A stretch of DNA of 64,000 nt from Streptomyces sp. 35G-GA-8 (GCF_023534745.1 NZ_JAMHJQ010000001.1:566110-630109), one strand, 5' to 3'; shown: positions 7,730-17,318, counted from the stretch's first letter. The notes: generated by a model not told the origin, from the letters alone. Translations and numbers: made by a program.

Positions 7730-9472
7730 CTAGGCCTTCCTCGTGTCCAGCCAGACCGCCGTGTCCGGCGGCAGGAGGGTGATGTCCTGTCCCGCGTCGG
7801 CCGTCAGTTCGCCGCTCGCCAGCAGTGGCTTCGTCCCGGCCGGCAGGGTCAACGGCACTGGCGCTTCGGAGAGGTTGACCCGGCAGACCAGGCCCTCGCC
7901 CTTCCTGAAGGCCAGTTCACCCGGGGCCGAGGGCAGCCACGCGAAGCTCTCGTCGCCGCGGAAGCCCCGGCGCGCGGACAGCGCCGTACGGTACAGCTCC
8001 AGGAACGAGTCCGGCCGGCCGGACTGGGCCTCCACCGACCACTCGCCCCACCCGTCGGGCTGCGGCAGCCAGCTGCCGCCCGGTCCGAAGCCGTACGAGG
8101 AGCCGGCCGTGGTCCACGGCAGCGGCACCCGGCAGCCGTCGCGGCCCTTCACCCGGTGGCCCGTGCGCTCCCACATCGGGTCGCGCAGCGCGTCCGCCGG
8201 TAGATCGACGACCTCGGGGAGGCCCAGTTCCTCGCCCTGGTAGAGGTAGGTCGTACCGGGCAGCGCGAGGGTCAGCAGCGCGGCGGCCCGTGCCCGTCGG
8301 CCTCCCCTGGCGTCATCGGGCTCCGGGTCCCGGCCGTCGGTCCGCAGCCAGGCACGGAGGTCCGTGCCCTCGGGCAGCCCGTAGCGGCTGCGGTGGCGCA
8401 CCACATCGTGGTTGGAGAGCACCCAGGTCGGCAGGGCCCCGGCGGAGGCCGCGCCGGTGAGCGAGGTGTCGATGACCTCACGGAAGGAACCGGCGTCCCA
8501 CGGGCAGCGCAGATGGAAGAAGTTGAACGCCTGGTGCAGCTCGTCGGGCCGGGTGTAGAGCGGCAGCCTGGCCGCGCTCACACCCGCTTCCGCGACCATG
8601 ATCCGGGGCGGGGCGTACGAGTCGGTGATCTTCCGCCAGACGCGGTAGATGTCATGGACCTCGTCGCGGTCCCAGAAGGGGTGGTTCTCTCCGCTCGGCG
8701 GGGAGTTGAGGGGCGCGGTGTCACCGCCCCGGGTGTCGCGCAGCGGCGCGCTGAGGTCCTTGCGCAGGCCGTGCGCCACATCGATACGGAAGCCGTCGAC
8801 CCCGAGGTCGAGCCAGAAGCGCAGGATGCTCTCGAACTCGGCCGTGACGTCGGGGTTCTCCCAGTTCAGATCGGGCTGCTCGGCGGCGAAGATATGCATG
8901 TACCACTGGCCGTCGGGCACGCGTGTCCAGGCCGGGCCGCCGAACTTCGACTGCCAGTCCGCGGGCGGCTCGGCGCCGTCGGGGCCGCGTCCCTCCCGGA
9001 AGACGAAGCGGTCACGGGCGGCCGAGCCGGGTTCGGACGCCAGCGCCTCGGCGAACCAGGGATGCTGGTCGGAGCAGTGGTTCGGCACGATGTCGACGAT
9101 CGTACGGAGCCCGAGCGCACGGGCCCGGCCGAGCAGCGCGCGGAAGTCGTCGAGGGTGCCGTGCCGCGGATCGACGTCCCGGTAGTCGGCGACGTCATAG
9201 CCTCCGTCGGCCAGCGGGGAGCGGTAGAACGGCGTGAGCCAGACGGCGTCCGCGCCGAGTTCGGCGACATGGCCGAGCCGGTCGGTGATCCCGCGGAGGT
9301 CGCCCATTCCGTCGCCGTCGGCGTCGGCGAAGCTGGGGACATAGATCTGGTAGACGACGGATTCCCGCCACCAGTCACGCCCGCGGTCTCTCGCGCCGTC
9401 GCCGTCACCGTGGTCGTAGCCGCTGCCGCCGTAGCCGTCGCCATTGCCGTCCGGGAACGCGTGCTGAGTCAC
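7730..9472 (-). CDS. aglA: GH13 alpha-glucosidase (oligo-1,6-glucosidase type)
   Basis: 580 aa from GTG 9472 with AGAGG upstream. It should hydrolyse alpha-glucosidic bonds in maltose or isomaltose-type sugars in the cytoplasm. After an odd Gly/Asp-rich N-terminal extension (about 30 residues, GDGYGGSGYDHGDGDG), the barrel begins at WWRESVVYQIYV. The catalytic set is visible: Asp in DGFRIDVAHG, Glu in MVAEAGVS, Asp in LSNHDVVRH, plus DIVPNHCSDQH. In Streptomyces such genes often end an alpha-glucoside ABC importer operon; here a short peptide end resembling an importer permease lies 55 bp upstream, and the rest of the importer is absent. Confidence 0.9.
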   Translation of the reverse strand: MTQHAFPDGNGDGYGGSGYDHGDGDGARDRGRDWWRESVVYQIYVPSFADADGDGMGDLRGITDRLGHVAELGADAVWLTPFYRSPLADGGYDVADYRDVDPRHGTLDDFRALLGRARALGLRTIVDIVPNHCSDQHPWFAEALASEPGSAARDRFVFREGRGPDGAEPPADWQSKFGGPAWTRVPDGQWYMHIFAAEQPDLNWENPDVTAEFESILRFWLDLGVDGFRIDVAHGLRKDLSAPLRDTRGGDTAPLNSPPSGENHPFWDRDEVHDIYRVWRKITDSYAPPRIMVAEAGVSAARLPLYTRPDELHQAFNFFHLRCPWDAGSFREVIDTSLTGAASAGALPTWVLSNHDVVRHRSRYGLPEGTDLRAWLRTDGRDPEPDDARGGRRARAAALLTLALPGTTYLYQGEELGLPEVVDLPADALRDPMWERTGHRVKGRDGCRVPLPWTTAGSSYGFGPGGSWLPQPDGWGEWSVEAQSGRPDSFLELYRTALSARRGFRGDESFAWLPSAPGELAFRKGEGLVCRVNLSEAPVPLTLPAGTKPLLASGELTADAGQDITLLPPDTAVWLDTRKA

Positions 9473-9527
9473 AGATACCTCTCGTGCCGAGCTGAGGGGG
9501 CGCTGAAACTGTAGTGGCGCGGTGCGA

Positions 9528-9572
9528 TCATCCCTTCACCGCACCGGAGATCGGACCGGAGCGGAAGCTCTC
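9528..9572 (-). pseudogene. Possible scar of a MalG-type sugar permease gene
   Basis: Reading leftward to TGA 9528-9530, the last in-frame residues are VESFRSGPISGAVKG. MalG-type ABC permeases typically end in a motif like F-x-x-G-x-x-x-G-A-V-K-G, and in Streptomyces such a permease commonly precedes aglA. No further permease homology can be read upstream. The call rests on about 12 residues and may be coincidence. Confidence 0.3.
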
Positions 9573-10049
9573 GACCCCGCATCTCGGGCCCGATACGTCT
9601 CGCCAGCGGCGGGGAGCGCGGCAGTGGCCGTGTGATGGCCGTGTGACGGCCCGAGTGACCGGGTGACGCCCGGCGCCGCGTGAAAAACATGGCGCGTCTG
9701 CGCCGTACGGTCGATTCCGGGCGGCCCGGGTGGCCCGGGCGGGCGGCGATCCCGGCGGGCGGTGGGCGGGCGGCCGTCCGCCTCCGAGGCGACGATCATG
9801 GCCTCGTCCGGGGCATCGGCATGTGGCGGCCGTTCGGCGGCCGTTGGGGCGGGTCCGGCACGGACGAGGTCGGCGCGGACGGGGGCGGGCACGGACGAGG
9901 TCGGCGCGCGCGATCACGTCGATGTGCCGCGCGGCGGCCGGCGTACGCCCCGGGCCCGGCAGACCTCCTCGGTCCAGCAGGCCTCCTCGGCACCTCAGGC
10001 CTCCTGGGCCCCGTCCGCCTCCCGGGCCCCGCCGACCGCCATGAGCGGG
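9573..10049. other. Gap of about 480 bp between aglA region and the small basic gene
   Basis: The stretch is extremely GC-rich with short repeats (for example the gcctcctcgg and gacgagg types near 9860-10010). Open frames crossing it on either strand have no family signature and no good ribosome site. I see no gene, RNA or clear operator here. Part may be decayed importer DNA. Confidence 0.4.
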
Positions 10050-10373
10050 TCAGCGCCCCAGTTCGCGCTTCAGCTCGGCCTTGTTCATGGACGAGCGGCC
10101 ATGCACGTTACGGCGCTGCGCCTCGGCGTACAGCTGGTCGTACGTGGGGCCCGCGGCGCCGCTGTGCGAGCGCTGTCCGCCACGCCTGGAGGAGGCCATG
10201 TCCTGGGTGGACGACTTGCTCGCCGTACGGGACTCCCCCGCCCGGGCCCTCTCCTTGTTCACGGTGCGCGCGGCGATCTCCTCCGACCGCGCCGTGCTCT
10301 CGCCGCGCGCTCGCGCGCTGTCCTTGATGTGTTCGTACTGGCGCTCACGTTTGGGGCTGGAGCCTCGTGGCAT
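10050..10373 (-). CDS. Small basic protein, 'plasmid stabilization' type with SAP-like C-terminus
   Basis: 107 aa from ATG 10373 (MPRGSSPKRERQYEHIK). It is strongly charged and lacks membrane segments. The middle is rich in Arg, Ser and Glu and looks disordered; the end, YAEAQRRNVHGRSSMNKAELKREL, resembles the SAP/Rho-N type motif used to bind nucleic acid. Homologues in actinomycetes are annotated as plasmid stabilization proteins without experimental support. It probably binds DNA or RNA (inference). It diverges from the serine hydrolase gene. Confidence 0.7.
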   Translation of the reverse strand: MPRGSSPKRERQYEHIKDSARARGESTARSEEIAARTVNKERARAGESRTASKSSTQDMASSRRGGQRSHSGAAGPTYDQLYAEAQRRNVHGRSSMNKAELKRELGR

Positions 10374-10650
10374 GTGAATCACTCCTCATGGTCCGTTTCA
10401 TGGTGGATTGCGCGCTAAGGCTCACCCTCCTATCCCCTTGCAGGACCGGCAACTTGATGCCGTCGTGCTCCGATGCGCGATGGACCGATACATTTGTTCA
10501 ATCGTGGACAAACAGGGATCGCGTCGCACATCGGACGTTCCGTGCGGCACTGTCCGACATCTTCCCGCCGGTCCGACCAGTCGGTACGTTTCCTGGCAAC
10601 CGGATCCGCCAGCGGGCCACCCGGCCTGCCCGGGGCGACGGAGGGGCCAG

Positions 10651-11817
10651 ATGACATCACGCGTACCGCGGGTACAGGGGCACTGCGACGAACGGTTCGC
10701 CGCCGTGCGCGCCGCGTTCGAGCGGAACTTCGAGGAGCGCGACGAACTGGGCGCGGCCGTCACCGTGCTCGCCGACGGCAAGCCGGTGGTCGACCTGTGG
10801 GCGGGCTGGGCGGACGGCGCGCGGACCCGGCCATGGGAGCGCGAGACCCTGGTCAACGTGTGGTCGACGACCAAGGGTCCGACGGCCCTGTGCGCGCATC
10901 TGCTGATCGACCGCAGACTGCTCGACCCGGACGCGCCGGTCGCCGCGTACTGGCCCGAGTTCGCCGCGGCCGGCAAGGAGTCCGTGCTCGGGCGCCACTT
11001 GCTCGCCCACCGCGCGGGGCTGGCCGGACTGCGCGAACCGCACTCCGTCGAGCAGCTCTACGACTGGGAGTTGACCACGTCCCGGCTCGCCGCGACGGAG
11101 CCCTGGTGGGAGCCGGGCACCCGGTCCGGCTATCACGCCATCACCTACGGCTTCCTGGTCGGCGAGGTCGTCAGACGCGTCACGGGCCTGCTGCCCGGTG
11201 AGTTCCTGCACCGGGAGGTGACCGGGCCGCTCGGTATCGACTTCACCATCGGGCTGCCGGAGAAGGAGGCCGCGCGCGCCGCCGAACTGGTGCATCCGCG
11301 CACCCCGCCCACCGCCGAACAGGCCGCCGCCTTCGCGCACATGGAGCCGGTCGCGCTCGCGGCCCTGGGCAACCCCGCGACGGGCGCCGCCGATGCCAAC
11401 ACCCCCGCGTGGCGGGCCGCGGAGATCCCCGCGGCCAACGGTCACGGCACGGCACGGGCGGTCGCCGCGCTGTACGGGATCCTGGCCGGGCGGGGACGCC
11501 TCGGCGAGCACCGCGTGCTCTCCCCGGAGACGGTCGAGCGGGTCCGCGAGGGCCAGGGCGCCTGCCGGGACCTCGTACTGGGCGCGGGCTTCGCCCACGA
11601 CACGGAGATCGGCCTCGGCCTCTGGCTGAGCGGCAGGAACGGTTCGTACGGGCCCAATCCCAGGGCGATCGGCCATGACGGTTTCGGCGGCTCCTGCGGA
11701 CTCGCGGATCCGGAGGCGGGCGTCAGCCTGGGTTATGTGATGAACCGGATGGGGTCGAACATCGCCGACGATCCCCGCAAAATGGCGCTGATCGACGCGC
11801 TGTACAGCGCGCTGTAG
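10651..11817 (+). CDS. Serine hydrolase of the beta-lactamase/EstB (S12-like) family
   Basis: 388 aa from ATG 10651, with GGAGGGG upstream. The fold is that of class C beta-lactamases and D-Ala carboxypeptidases. The Ser-x-x-Lys nucleophile motif is STTK (about residue 74), and the Tyr motif is SGYHA, where the usual Tyr-x-Asn is not exact, as in EstB-type esterases. A late HDGFGGS supplies the third motif. No signal peptide is seen, so it is probably a cytoplasmic esterase or amidase. Substrate is unknown. The 277 bp upstream hold its promoter and that of the divergent small gene, including TTTGT...ACAAA around 10493-10512. Confidence 0.85.
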   Translation: MTSRVPRVQGHCDERFAAVRAAFERNFEERDELGAAVTVLADGKPVVDLWAGWADGARTRPWERETLVNVWSTTKGPTALCAHLLIDRRLLDPDAPVAAYWPEFAAAGKESVLGRHLLAHRAGLAGLREPHSVEQLYDWELTTSRLAATEPWWEPGTRSGYHAITYGFLVGEVVRRVTGLLPGEFLHREVTGPLGIDFTIGLPEKEAARAAELVHPRTPPTAEQAAAFAHMEPVALAALGNPATGAADANTPAWRAAEIPAANGHGTARAVAALYGILAGRGRLGEHRVLSPETVERVREGQGACRDLVLGAGFAHDTEIGLGLWLSGRNGSYGPNPRAIGHDGFGGSCGLADPEAGVSLGYVMNRMGSNIADDPRKMALIDALYSAL

Positions 11818-12477
11818 CCCCGCCGGGGCCGAACGGTCGTCCGCCCCGGCCCACTGGCAGCACACGTCACTCCGGTACGCAAGAGCGCCCTGCCGGTCGA
11901 ATCTCCGTACGGTCTCGGGCCGTTGCGCACCATTCCACGCCCGTACCGATGAAATTCAGCCATGATCAACACGAGGGCAATTCGGTGGTACGGCATCTAA
12001 ACGGGCGACGGACGCGCATAGATACGATCGATCAGCCACCTCCCCCCGGCTACTTGAAGCCACTGCGTCATACATCCGACACCCTCGGTTAAGCATGTGT
12101 GTTTGTGATGAATCTTCGCGTGGCCGAATGACGTCAGAACACAAACCCCCGTCTGGCGTGGGCTTTGAGGGATATTTGCCGGTGCTTTGCCGTCGGCACA
12201 GGCTTTGCAGCAGTTCATGTACGCACCCCCGGCCGGGCCGGTGGAACCGGCCAACAGGGTTGTCAACCCCATGACTTCGGGGAGATCAGGGCCGCCGTCG
12301 GTCGATCCCCGCCGTCGGTCCAGAACTCGGCCTTGCTTCAAAAGCAAACGGAGTCAACGATTCGGAGCGTGCGGTTGACAGGTCCACGGCTAAAACCGAA
12401 TGGCTGTGGACAACCGCATCCCCCAGCGGCCCGCTCACCCAACGGGCCACGCTTTGCCCCCACCAATGGAGGATTTT
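11818..12477. other. 660-bp noncoding stretch upstream of the streptogrisin gene
   Basis: It begins with a short CCCCGCCGGGG hairpin after the hydrolase stop. It is less GC-rich than its surroundings, which fits a promoter region for a developmentally controlled exoenzyme. GTTTGTG near 12100 and CACAAAC near 12143 form a widely spaced inverted pair, and GCTTTGC occurs three times between 12180 and 12460. No ORF with coding bias and no RNA gene was recognised. Confidence 0.5.
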
Positions 12478-13368
12478 GTGACCTTCAAGCGCTTCTCCCC
12501 CCTCGGCGCGGTTTCCAGACGAGCTCGGCTTCTCGCCGTCACCTCCGGTCTGGTGACCGCCGTCGCGCTTGCGGCCCCGTCGGCCGTCGCCGCCCCGGCC
12601 CCGGCCCCCCAGCCGACCGCGGCGCAGTTCGCCACCGCCAGCGCCGCCATCGCCGAAGCGGACATCGCCGGTACGGCCTGGTACACGGACAAGGCCTCCG
12701 GCAAGGTCGTCGTCACCGTCGACAGCACGGTGACGGACTCGGAGATCGCCACGATCAAGGACTCCGTGGGCGACGCCGCGGGCGTCACGATCAAGCACAC
12801 CCCCGGCAAGTTCAACACGCTCATCGCCGGCGGCGAGGCCATCACCACGAGCGGCAGCCGCTGTTCGCTCGGCTTCAACGTCCGCAGCGGCTCGACGTAC
12901 TACGCGCTGACCGCCGGACACTGCACCAACATCAGCGCGTCCTGGAGCATCGGCACCCGTACCGGCACGAGCTTCCCGACCAACGACTACGGCATCATCC
13001 GCCACTCCAACGCGGCTGCCGCCGACGGTCGGGTCTACCTGTACAACGGCTCGTACCAGGACATCACCTCCGCCGCGAACCCCTCGGTCGGCCAGAGCGT
13101 CCGCCGCAGCGGCTCGACCACCGGTGTCCACAGCGGTACGGTCACCGGCCTCAACGCGACCGTCAACTACGGTAGCGGCCAGATCGTCTACGGCATGATC
13201 CAGACCAACGTCTGCGCCGAGCCCGGCGACAGCGGTGGCGCGCTCTTCGCCGGCAGCACGGCGCTGGGCCTGACCTCGGGCGGCAGCGGCAACTGCTCCT
13301 CCGGTGGCACCACGTTCTTCCAGCCGGTCGTCGAGGCCCTGAACGCCTACGGCGTCAGCGTCTTCTAA
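12478..13368 (+). CDS. Secreted streptogrisin B-type serine protease (S1E) precursor
   Basis: 296 aa from GTG 12478, with GGAGG five bases upstream. A signal peptide ([19 protein letters not shown], cut near AVAAPAPAP) precedes an alpha-lytic-protease-type propeptide of about 75 residues that assists folding. The mature enzyme begins near IAGGEAI and has the chymotrypsin triad His in TAGHC, Asp in NDYGI and Ser in GDSGGAL, with Cys pairs that can form disulphides. Streptogrisins are extracellular broad proteases made during mycelial differentiation. A strong hairpin follows the gene. Confidence 0.95.
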   Translation: MTFKRFSPLGAVSRRARLLAVTSGLVTAVALAAPSAVAAPAPAPQPTAAQFATASAAIAEADIAGTAWYTDKASGKVVVTVDSTVTDSEIATIKDSVGDAAGVTIKHTPGKFNTLIAGGEAITTSGSRCSLGFNVRSGSTYYALTAGHCTNISASWSIGTRTGTSFPTNDYGIIRHSNAAAADGRVYLYNGSYQDITSAANPSVGQSVRRSGSTTGVHSGTVTGLNATVNYGSGQIVYGMIQTNVCAEPGDSGGALFAGSTALGLTSGGSGNCSSGGTTFFQPVVEALNAYGVSVF

Positions 13369-13411
13369 GCGACACCGGCGACACCAGCGACACCCTTCCT
13401 CGTAAGGCCCG

Positions 13412-13440
13412 ACGGGCCGCGCACCTGGTGCGCGGCCCGT
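13412..13440 (+). terminator. Terminator of the streptogrisin gene
   Basis: A perfect 13-bp stem ACGGGCCGCGCAC / GTGCGCGGCCCGT with a CTG loop, followed by ttgtgt, 43 bp past the stop. It sits between convergent genes, so it may serve both strands. Three GCGACACC copies lie just before it. Confidence 0.8.
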
Positions 13441-13490
13441 TGTGTCGTGGTCCGTCAAGCGGCCCCGGTCCGTGCCGAGAGCCGCCGGTG

Positions 13491-14597
13491 TCAGCCGGTG
13501 GCCGCCGCGGGCAGCGTGACCTCGAACCGGCAGCCGCCCGTCACATTGCGCACCTCGGCCCGCCCCTCGTGCGCCTCCACGATGCCCCGCACGATCGCCA
13601 GACCGAGGCCCGCGCCCGCGGGCGGGGTGCGCGCCTGGGTGCCGCGCCAGCCCGTGTCGAAGACCCGGGGCAGATCCTCGGCCGGAATACCGCCGCAGCC
13701 GTCCGTCACGGAGAGGACGACGGAGCCCGCGCGCCGTTCCGCGGCCACCGCGACCGTGCCGTCAGCCGGGGTCCGGTGGATGGCGTTGACCAGGAGATTG
13801 GCGAGGACGCGGGTCATCTCCTTGCCGTCCACCTCGACCGGCACGGCCTCCACCCGGCCACCGACCAGCCGTACCCCGTGCTCCCTGGCGAGTGGATCGA
13901 CGCCCGCGAGCGCCTCGCCCACCAGGTCGTACACCGACATCCGGGTCGGGGCGAGCGCCAGCGCCCCCGCGTGGATACGGGACAGTTCGAAGAGATCGCC
14001 GACCATCGAGTTCAGCCGCTCCACCTCCGCCCTGATCTGCCGGAAGTAGCGGTCCGGGTCCTGGACGACACCGTCCTCCAGCGCCTCCGACATGGCGCGC
14101 AGTCCGGCGAGGGGCGTACGCAGATCGTGCGAGATCCAGGCGACCAGCTCGCGCCGGGATGTCTCCAGCGCCCGTTCGCGCTCCCTGGAAGCGGTCAGTT
14201 TGGCGCTGGTGGCCGCCAGTTCGCGGCCCAGGGCGGCGAGTTCGGCGGTGGAGGCACCGTCGGGCGCGGCGAAGCTGCCGCCGTCGCCGAACGAGCGGGC
14301 GGCCAGTGTCAGATCGTGGCTCCGGGCGACCACCCAGCGCCCCAGCAGCAGCGCGGTGGCCAGCGAGACGACCGCGGCCATCGCCACGACCGTGGTGACG
14401 ACGGAGAGGTCATGGGCGGACAGGAACATCGCCTGCGCGACGACGAGCGTGCCCGCGAGCATCGCGGTGACGGTGACGGCGGCGACGACGGTCAGGGCGA
14501 CGGCGACCGAGCGGTCCCGCAGCAGCCGCAGCGCCAGCGCGCCGAGCAGACCGGCGGCGGCCGCGCCGAGGAAGGCGAAGAGCGCGATCAGCGCCAT
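13491..14597 (-). CDS. Membrane sensor histidine kinase
   Basis: 368 aa; ATG 14597 follows the response regulator stop by one base, so the pair is translationally coupled. Three hydrophobic segments occupy about residues 1-110, with little extracytoplasmic sequence, then a HAMP-like linker. The DHp domain carries the phosphorylated His in WISHDLRTPLAGL. The ATPase domain shows NLLVNAIHRTP (N box), DGCGGIP (G1) and GAGLGLAI (G2). It would autophosphorylate and pass phosphate to the neighbouring regulator. The small sensor region suggests sensing within or near the membrane; the stimulus is unknown. Confidence 0.92.
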   Translation of the reverse strand: MALIALFAFLGAAAAGLLGALALRLLRDRSVAVALTVVAAVTVTAMLAGTLVVAQAMFLSAHDLSVVTTVVAMAAVVSLATALLLGRWVVARSHDLTLAARSFGDGGSFAAPDGASTAELAALGRELAATSAKLTASRERERALETSRRELVAWISHDLRTPLAGLRAMSEALEDGVVQDPDRYFRQIRAEVERLNSMVGDLFELSRIHAGALALAPTRMSVYDLVGEALAGVDPLAREHGVRLVGGRVEAVPVEVDGKEMTRVLANLLVNAIHRTPADGTVAVAAERRAGSVVLSVTDGCGGIPAEDLPRVFDTGWRGTQARTPPAGAGLGLAIVRGIVEAHEGRAEVRNVTGGCRFEVTLPAAATG

Positions 14598-14598
14598 G

Positions 14599-15492
14599 TC
14601 ACGCACGGCGCGCTCGGCTCCCGTCGAAGGATGTGGCCACGGACGCGGATACGGGTGGGGATGCGGGTGGGGATTCCGACGCGGGTGCGTGTGCGGGTGC
14701 CGGTACGACCGCCGCGGAAGCCACGGGTACGGAACCCGGCTCGGAGGCCGGGCCCTCGCCCTGGTCGGCGGACGCGTCGCCGTCGGACGCGTCGTCGTCG
14801 GACGGCACGTCGAAGCGGTAGCCGACACCCCAGACCGTCCGGATCAGCCGGGGCCTGGCCGGATCGTCCTCGATCTTGCCGCGCAGCCGCCGTACATGCA
14901 CCGTGACTGTCGACAAGTCGCCGAACTCCCATCCCCAGACGTCGTGCATCAGCGTCTCCCGGCCGATCGCGAGCCCCGGATGGCGCATGAGGTGCGCGAG
15001 CAGATCGAACTCGCGCAGCGTGAGCGCGAGCGGCCGGCCGTCCTTGGTGGCGCGGCGGCCCGCCGGGTCCAGGGTGATACCGGCCCGGTGCAGACCGGGC
15101 TCCGCGACGCCCGTCACGCGCCTCTGGTCGCCGCCCTGGCGGCGCAGGACGGACTCGACGCGGAGGACCAGTTCGCGGGGGCTGAAGGGTTTGGTGACAT
15201 AGTCGTCCGCCCCTATCTCCAGCCCGAGGATCCGGTCGTCCTCGTCGCCCCGGGCCGTCAGCATGATCACCGGTACGGGAGCGGCGGCCCGCAGCCGCCG
15301 GCACACCTCCAGGCCGTCCATGCCGGGCAGCATCAGATCGAGCACCACCAGAGCGGGCGGACGGACGGCGGCCAGCCGCAGTGCCTCGGGGCCGTCGGCC
15401 GCCCGGTCCACGGAGAAACCGGCCCGTTCCAGATAGCCGGTGACGACCTCGGCGACGGTCGGATCGTCGTCGACGACCAGGATGGTGTGCAT
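14599..15492 (-). CDS. OmpR-family response regulator with long low-complexity tail
   Basis: 297 aa from ATG 15492. The receiver domain (about 1-120) has the acidic pair VVDDD, phosphoacceptor Asp in VLDLMLPGMDG and Lys in VTKPFS. A winged helix follows (about 140-235: LTLREFDLLAHLM, VTVHVRRLRGKIE, VWGVGYRF). The last 65 or so residues are an unusual Ala/Pro/Ser/Asp-rich tail encoded by imperfect repeats (14630-14810), absent from typical family members of about 230 aa. The gene is first in a two-gene unit with the kinase. Confidence 0.93.
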   Translation of the reverse strand: MHTILVVDDDPTVAEVVTGYLERAGFSVDRAADGPEALRLAAVRPPALVVLDLMLPGMDGLEVCRRLRAAAPVPVIMLTARGDEDDRILGLEIGADDYVTKPFSPRELVLRVESVLRRQGGDQRRVTGVAEPGLHRAGITLDPAGRRATKDGRPLALTLREFDLLAHLMRHPGLAIGRETLMHDVWGWEFGDLSTVTVHVRRLRGKIEDDPARPRLIRTVWGVGYRFDVPSDDDASDGDASADQGEGPASEPGSVPVASAAVVPAPAHAPASESPPASPPVSASVATSFDGSRARRA

Positions 15493-15652
15493 ACGTCCAG
15501 TCTCCTCGGGCGGTGGCCGGTGCACCGCCCCGCACTCCTTACGAAACCATGACGGCCGACGAAACCATGACGGCGATGGATCGCATCCCCCTCAGACCCC
15601 GCACGTCCGATTCGTTCAAGACCCGGCGGGCCCGCGGTCCTACGGTGAGCGC

Positions 15653-16060
15653 ATGACTACCGTTCCACGCGCACCACGACTCGACGCCATCGGCCTGGTC
15701 GTCTCCGACATGGCCGCCTCGCTCGCCTTCTACCGCCTGCTCGGTGTGGATGTCCCCGCCGACGCCGACTCCGCGCCCCACGCCGAGGCGACGCTGCCCA
15801 GCGGGCTCCGGATCCTCTGGGACACGGAGGAGACCGTCCGTTCCTACGATCCGGAATGGACCCGGCCGCAGGGCGGCGAGCGGATCGGACTCGCCTTCCT
15901 CTGCGCCGGCCCGGCCGAGGTGGACGCCACGTACGAGGCACTGGTCGCGGCCGGGCACACCGGGCATCTCAGGCCCTGGGACGCGGTCTGGGGACAGCGT
16001 TACGCGGTGGTCCTCGACCCGGACGGCTGCGCGGTCTCCCTCTTCGCCAGTGCCGCGTAG
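15653..16060 (+). CDS. VOC-superfamily (glyoxalase/bleomycin-resistance fold) protein
   Basis: 135 aa from ATG 15653, with GGTGAG upstream. Paired beta-alpha-beta-beta-beta units are visible ([22 protein letters not shown] ... [14 protein letters not shown]). These proteins bind a divalent metal and act as isomerases, dioxygenases or antibiotic-binding proteins; substrate cannot be told. The gene overlaps the convergent AraC regulator by 61 bp at the 3' ends. Confidence 0.88.
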   Translation: MTTVPRAPRLDAIGLVVSDMAASLAFYRLLGVDVPADADSAPHAEATLPSGLRILWDTEETVRSYDPEWTRPQGGERIGLAFLCAGPAEVDATYEALVAAGHTGHLRPWDAVWGQRYAVVLDPDGCAVSLFASAA

Positions 16061-16740
16061 GCACCGAGGGTGAGCCCGGCCAGCTCGCGGGTCTCCCGGG
16101 CGAGATGCGCCTGGTCGGCGCAGCCCGCGGCGAGCGCCGCGTCGGTGAAGGGCGCCCCTTCCCGTACGAGCGTCAGCGCGCGCTGGAGACGGAGCACCCG
16201 GGCCAGGGTCTTGGGCCCGTAGCCGAAGGCGTCCAGCGAGCGGCGGTGCAGTTGCCGGGCGCCGAGGCCGACGGCGTCGGCGCTGGCGGCGACCGTACGG
16301 CCCGCTTCCAGGGCGTCGACGACCGCCCGGAGCCGCGGGTCCGGCGGTCCCGCCACGGCGGCCCGGCGCAGTGCCACGGCTTCCAGGGCCGCCGCCGGGT
16401 CCGGGGCCGCCGCCAGCCGGGCGGTGAGCCGGCGCACCTCGGCCGGGGACCACAGGTCGGCCAGCTCCACCCGCCGGTCGCGCAATTCGTGCGCCGGTAC
16501 GCCGAGCAGCGCGGGCGCGGTCCCGGGCGCGAAGCGCACTCCGGCGCAGTACAGCCCGTCGATCCCCTCGGGGGCGTACGCGTGCGTGTCGGGCCCCGCG
16601 ACGAGCAGTCTGCCGCCGATCCACAGCAGGTCCATACAGCCGTCCGGCAGCACGGGATAGGCAGGGGCGCCGTCGTCCGCCCGTACCGTGCGCGTCCAGA
16701 CCATCGCGCCGTCCAGCCGCGATGTCCGTTCCTCGTACAT
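16000..16740 (-). CDS. AraC-family transcriptional regulator
   Basis: 246 aa from ATG 16740. The N-terminal half ([21 protein letters not shown] ... GVRFAPG) is the sensor domain common in AraC regulators paired with small detoxification genes. The C-terminal 90 residues hold two helix-turn-helix units ([37 protein letters not shown]). It ends with TAA inside the 3' part of the convergent VOC gene; such pairs are often functionally linked, with the regulator controlling the VOC gene (inference). Confidence 0.87.
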   Translation of the reverse strand: MYEERTSRLDGAMVWTRTVRADDGAPAYPVLPDGCMDLLWIGGRLLVAGPDTHAYAPEGIDGLYCAGVRFAPGTAPALLGVPAHELRDRRVELADLWSPAEVRRLTARLAAAPDPAAALEAVALRRAAVAGPPDPRLRAVVDALEAGRTVAASADAVGLGARQLHRRSLDAFGYGPKTLARVLRLQRALTLVREGAPFTDAALAAGCADQAHLARETRELAGLTLGAYAALAKRETAQPSGSRTTA

Positions 16741-16934
16741 ACGGATCAGGTTAGGACCTTTCGCTGGGATCGCGCCGCGTACCCCGGCATCACAGCCGCG
16801 TACCCCGGCACCGAGCCGCGCGGCCCGATCGAAGCGAAAGACCCCAAAGCCTCGCCGGGAAGAGGGCCATTGATCCAGAATGGGCGTCCGGCGGGTCCGG
16901 CGGGACCTGAGATGTTTCGATCGCGGGGGCGACG

Positions 16935-17318
16935 ATGACGGCACTGATGGAGTTCACCACCGACAGCGGTGCCACCGTCGTGGTGGAGGTCGACCGTGAC
17001 ACCCCCGGTGCCAGACCGGTGGCGCGCGGCAACTCCCTCGCGCAGGCGGGCCATACCTTCGGCGAGGCGCTCCAGGGGATCCGTTCGGCCGCGGAATCCG
17101 CCCTCGCGGTGTTCCGGGACGGCTCGCTCAAACCGGACGGTGTGGAGCTGGAGTTCGGGGTGAAGCTGATGGCGGAGGCGGGTGCGGTGATCGCCAAGAC
17201 CTCGGCCGAGGGCCATATGACGGTCAAGCTCTCGTGGAACCCGGGCGCCGTCGACGGCCCGGCCGCCGCCACCGGGGACCCCGGATCGGCGGGGAGTCCG
17301 GGAACGGCGGGCCGGTGA
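16935..17318 (+). CDS. Trypsin-co-occurring domain protein (Trypco1, CU044_2847 family)
   Basis: 127 aa from ATG 16935. This small family is defined by its company with trypsin-like proteases in predicted conflict systems; its biochemical role is unknown. Typical signs are a beta-rich start ([16 protein letters not shown]), the middle [16 protein letters not shown], and the end [21 protein letters not shown]...VKLSW. The last 25 residues are Gly/Ala/Pro-rich linker. Its TGA overlaps the GTG of the protease gene by four bases, so the two are translated together and probably form a complex. Confidence 0.88.
   Translation: MTALMEFTTDSGATVVVEVDRDTPGARPVARGNSLAQAGHTFGEALQGIRSAAESALAVFRDGSLKPDGVELEFGVKLMAEAGAVIAKTSAEGHMTVKLSWNPGAVDGPAAATGDPGSAGSPGTAGR

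Noticed and set aside
9536-9917. Open frames in the GC-rich gap upstream of aglA
   Set aside because: They are dominated by Arg/Pro/Gly, lack ribosome sites, and only the last dozen residues of one resemble a known family.
10408-10650. Upstream extension of the serine hydrolase reading frame
   Set aside because: The ribosome site GGAGGGG and normal family length support ATG 10651; the extension is low in coding character and covers the promoter.
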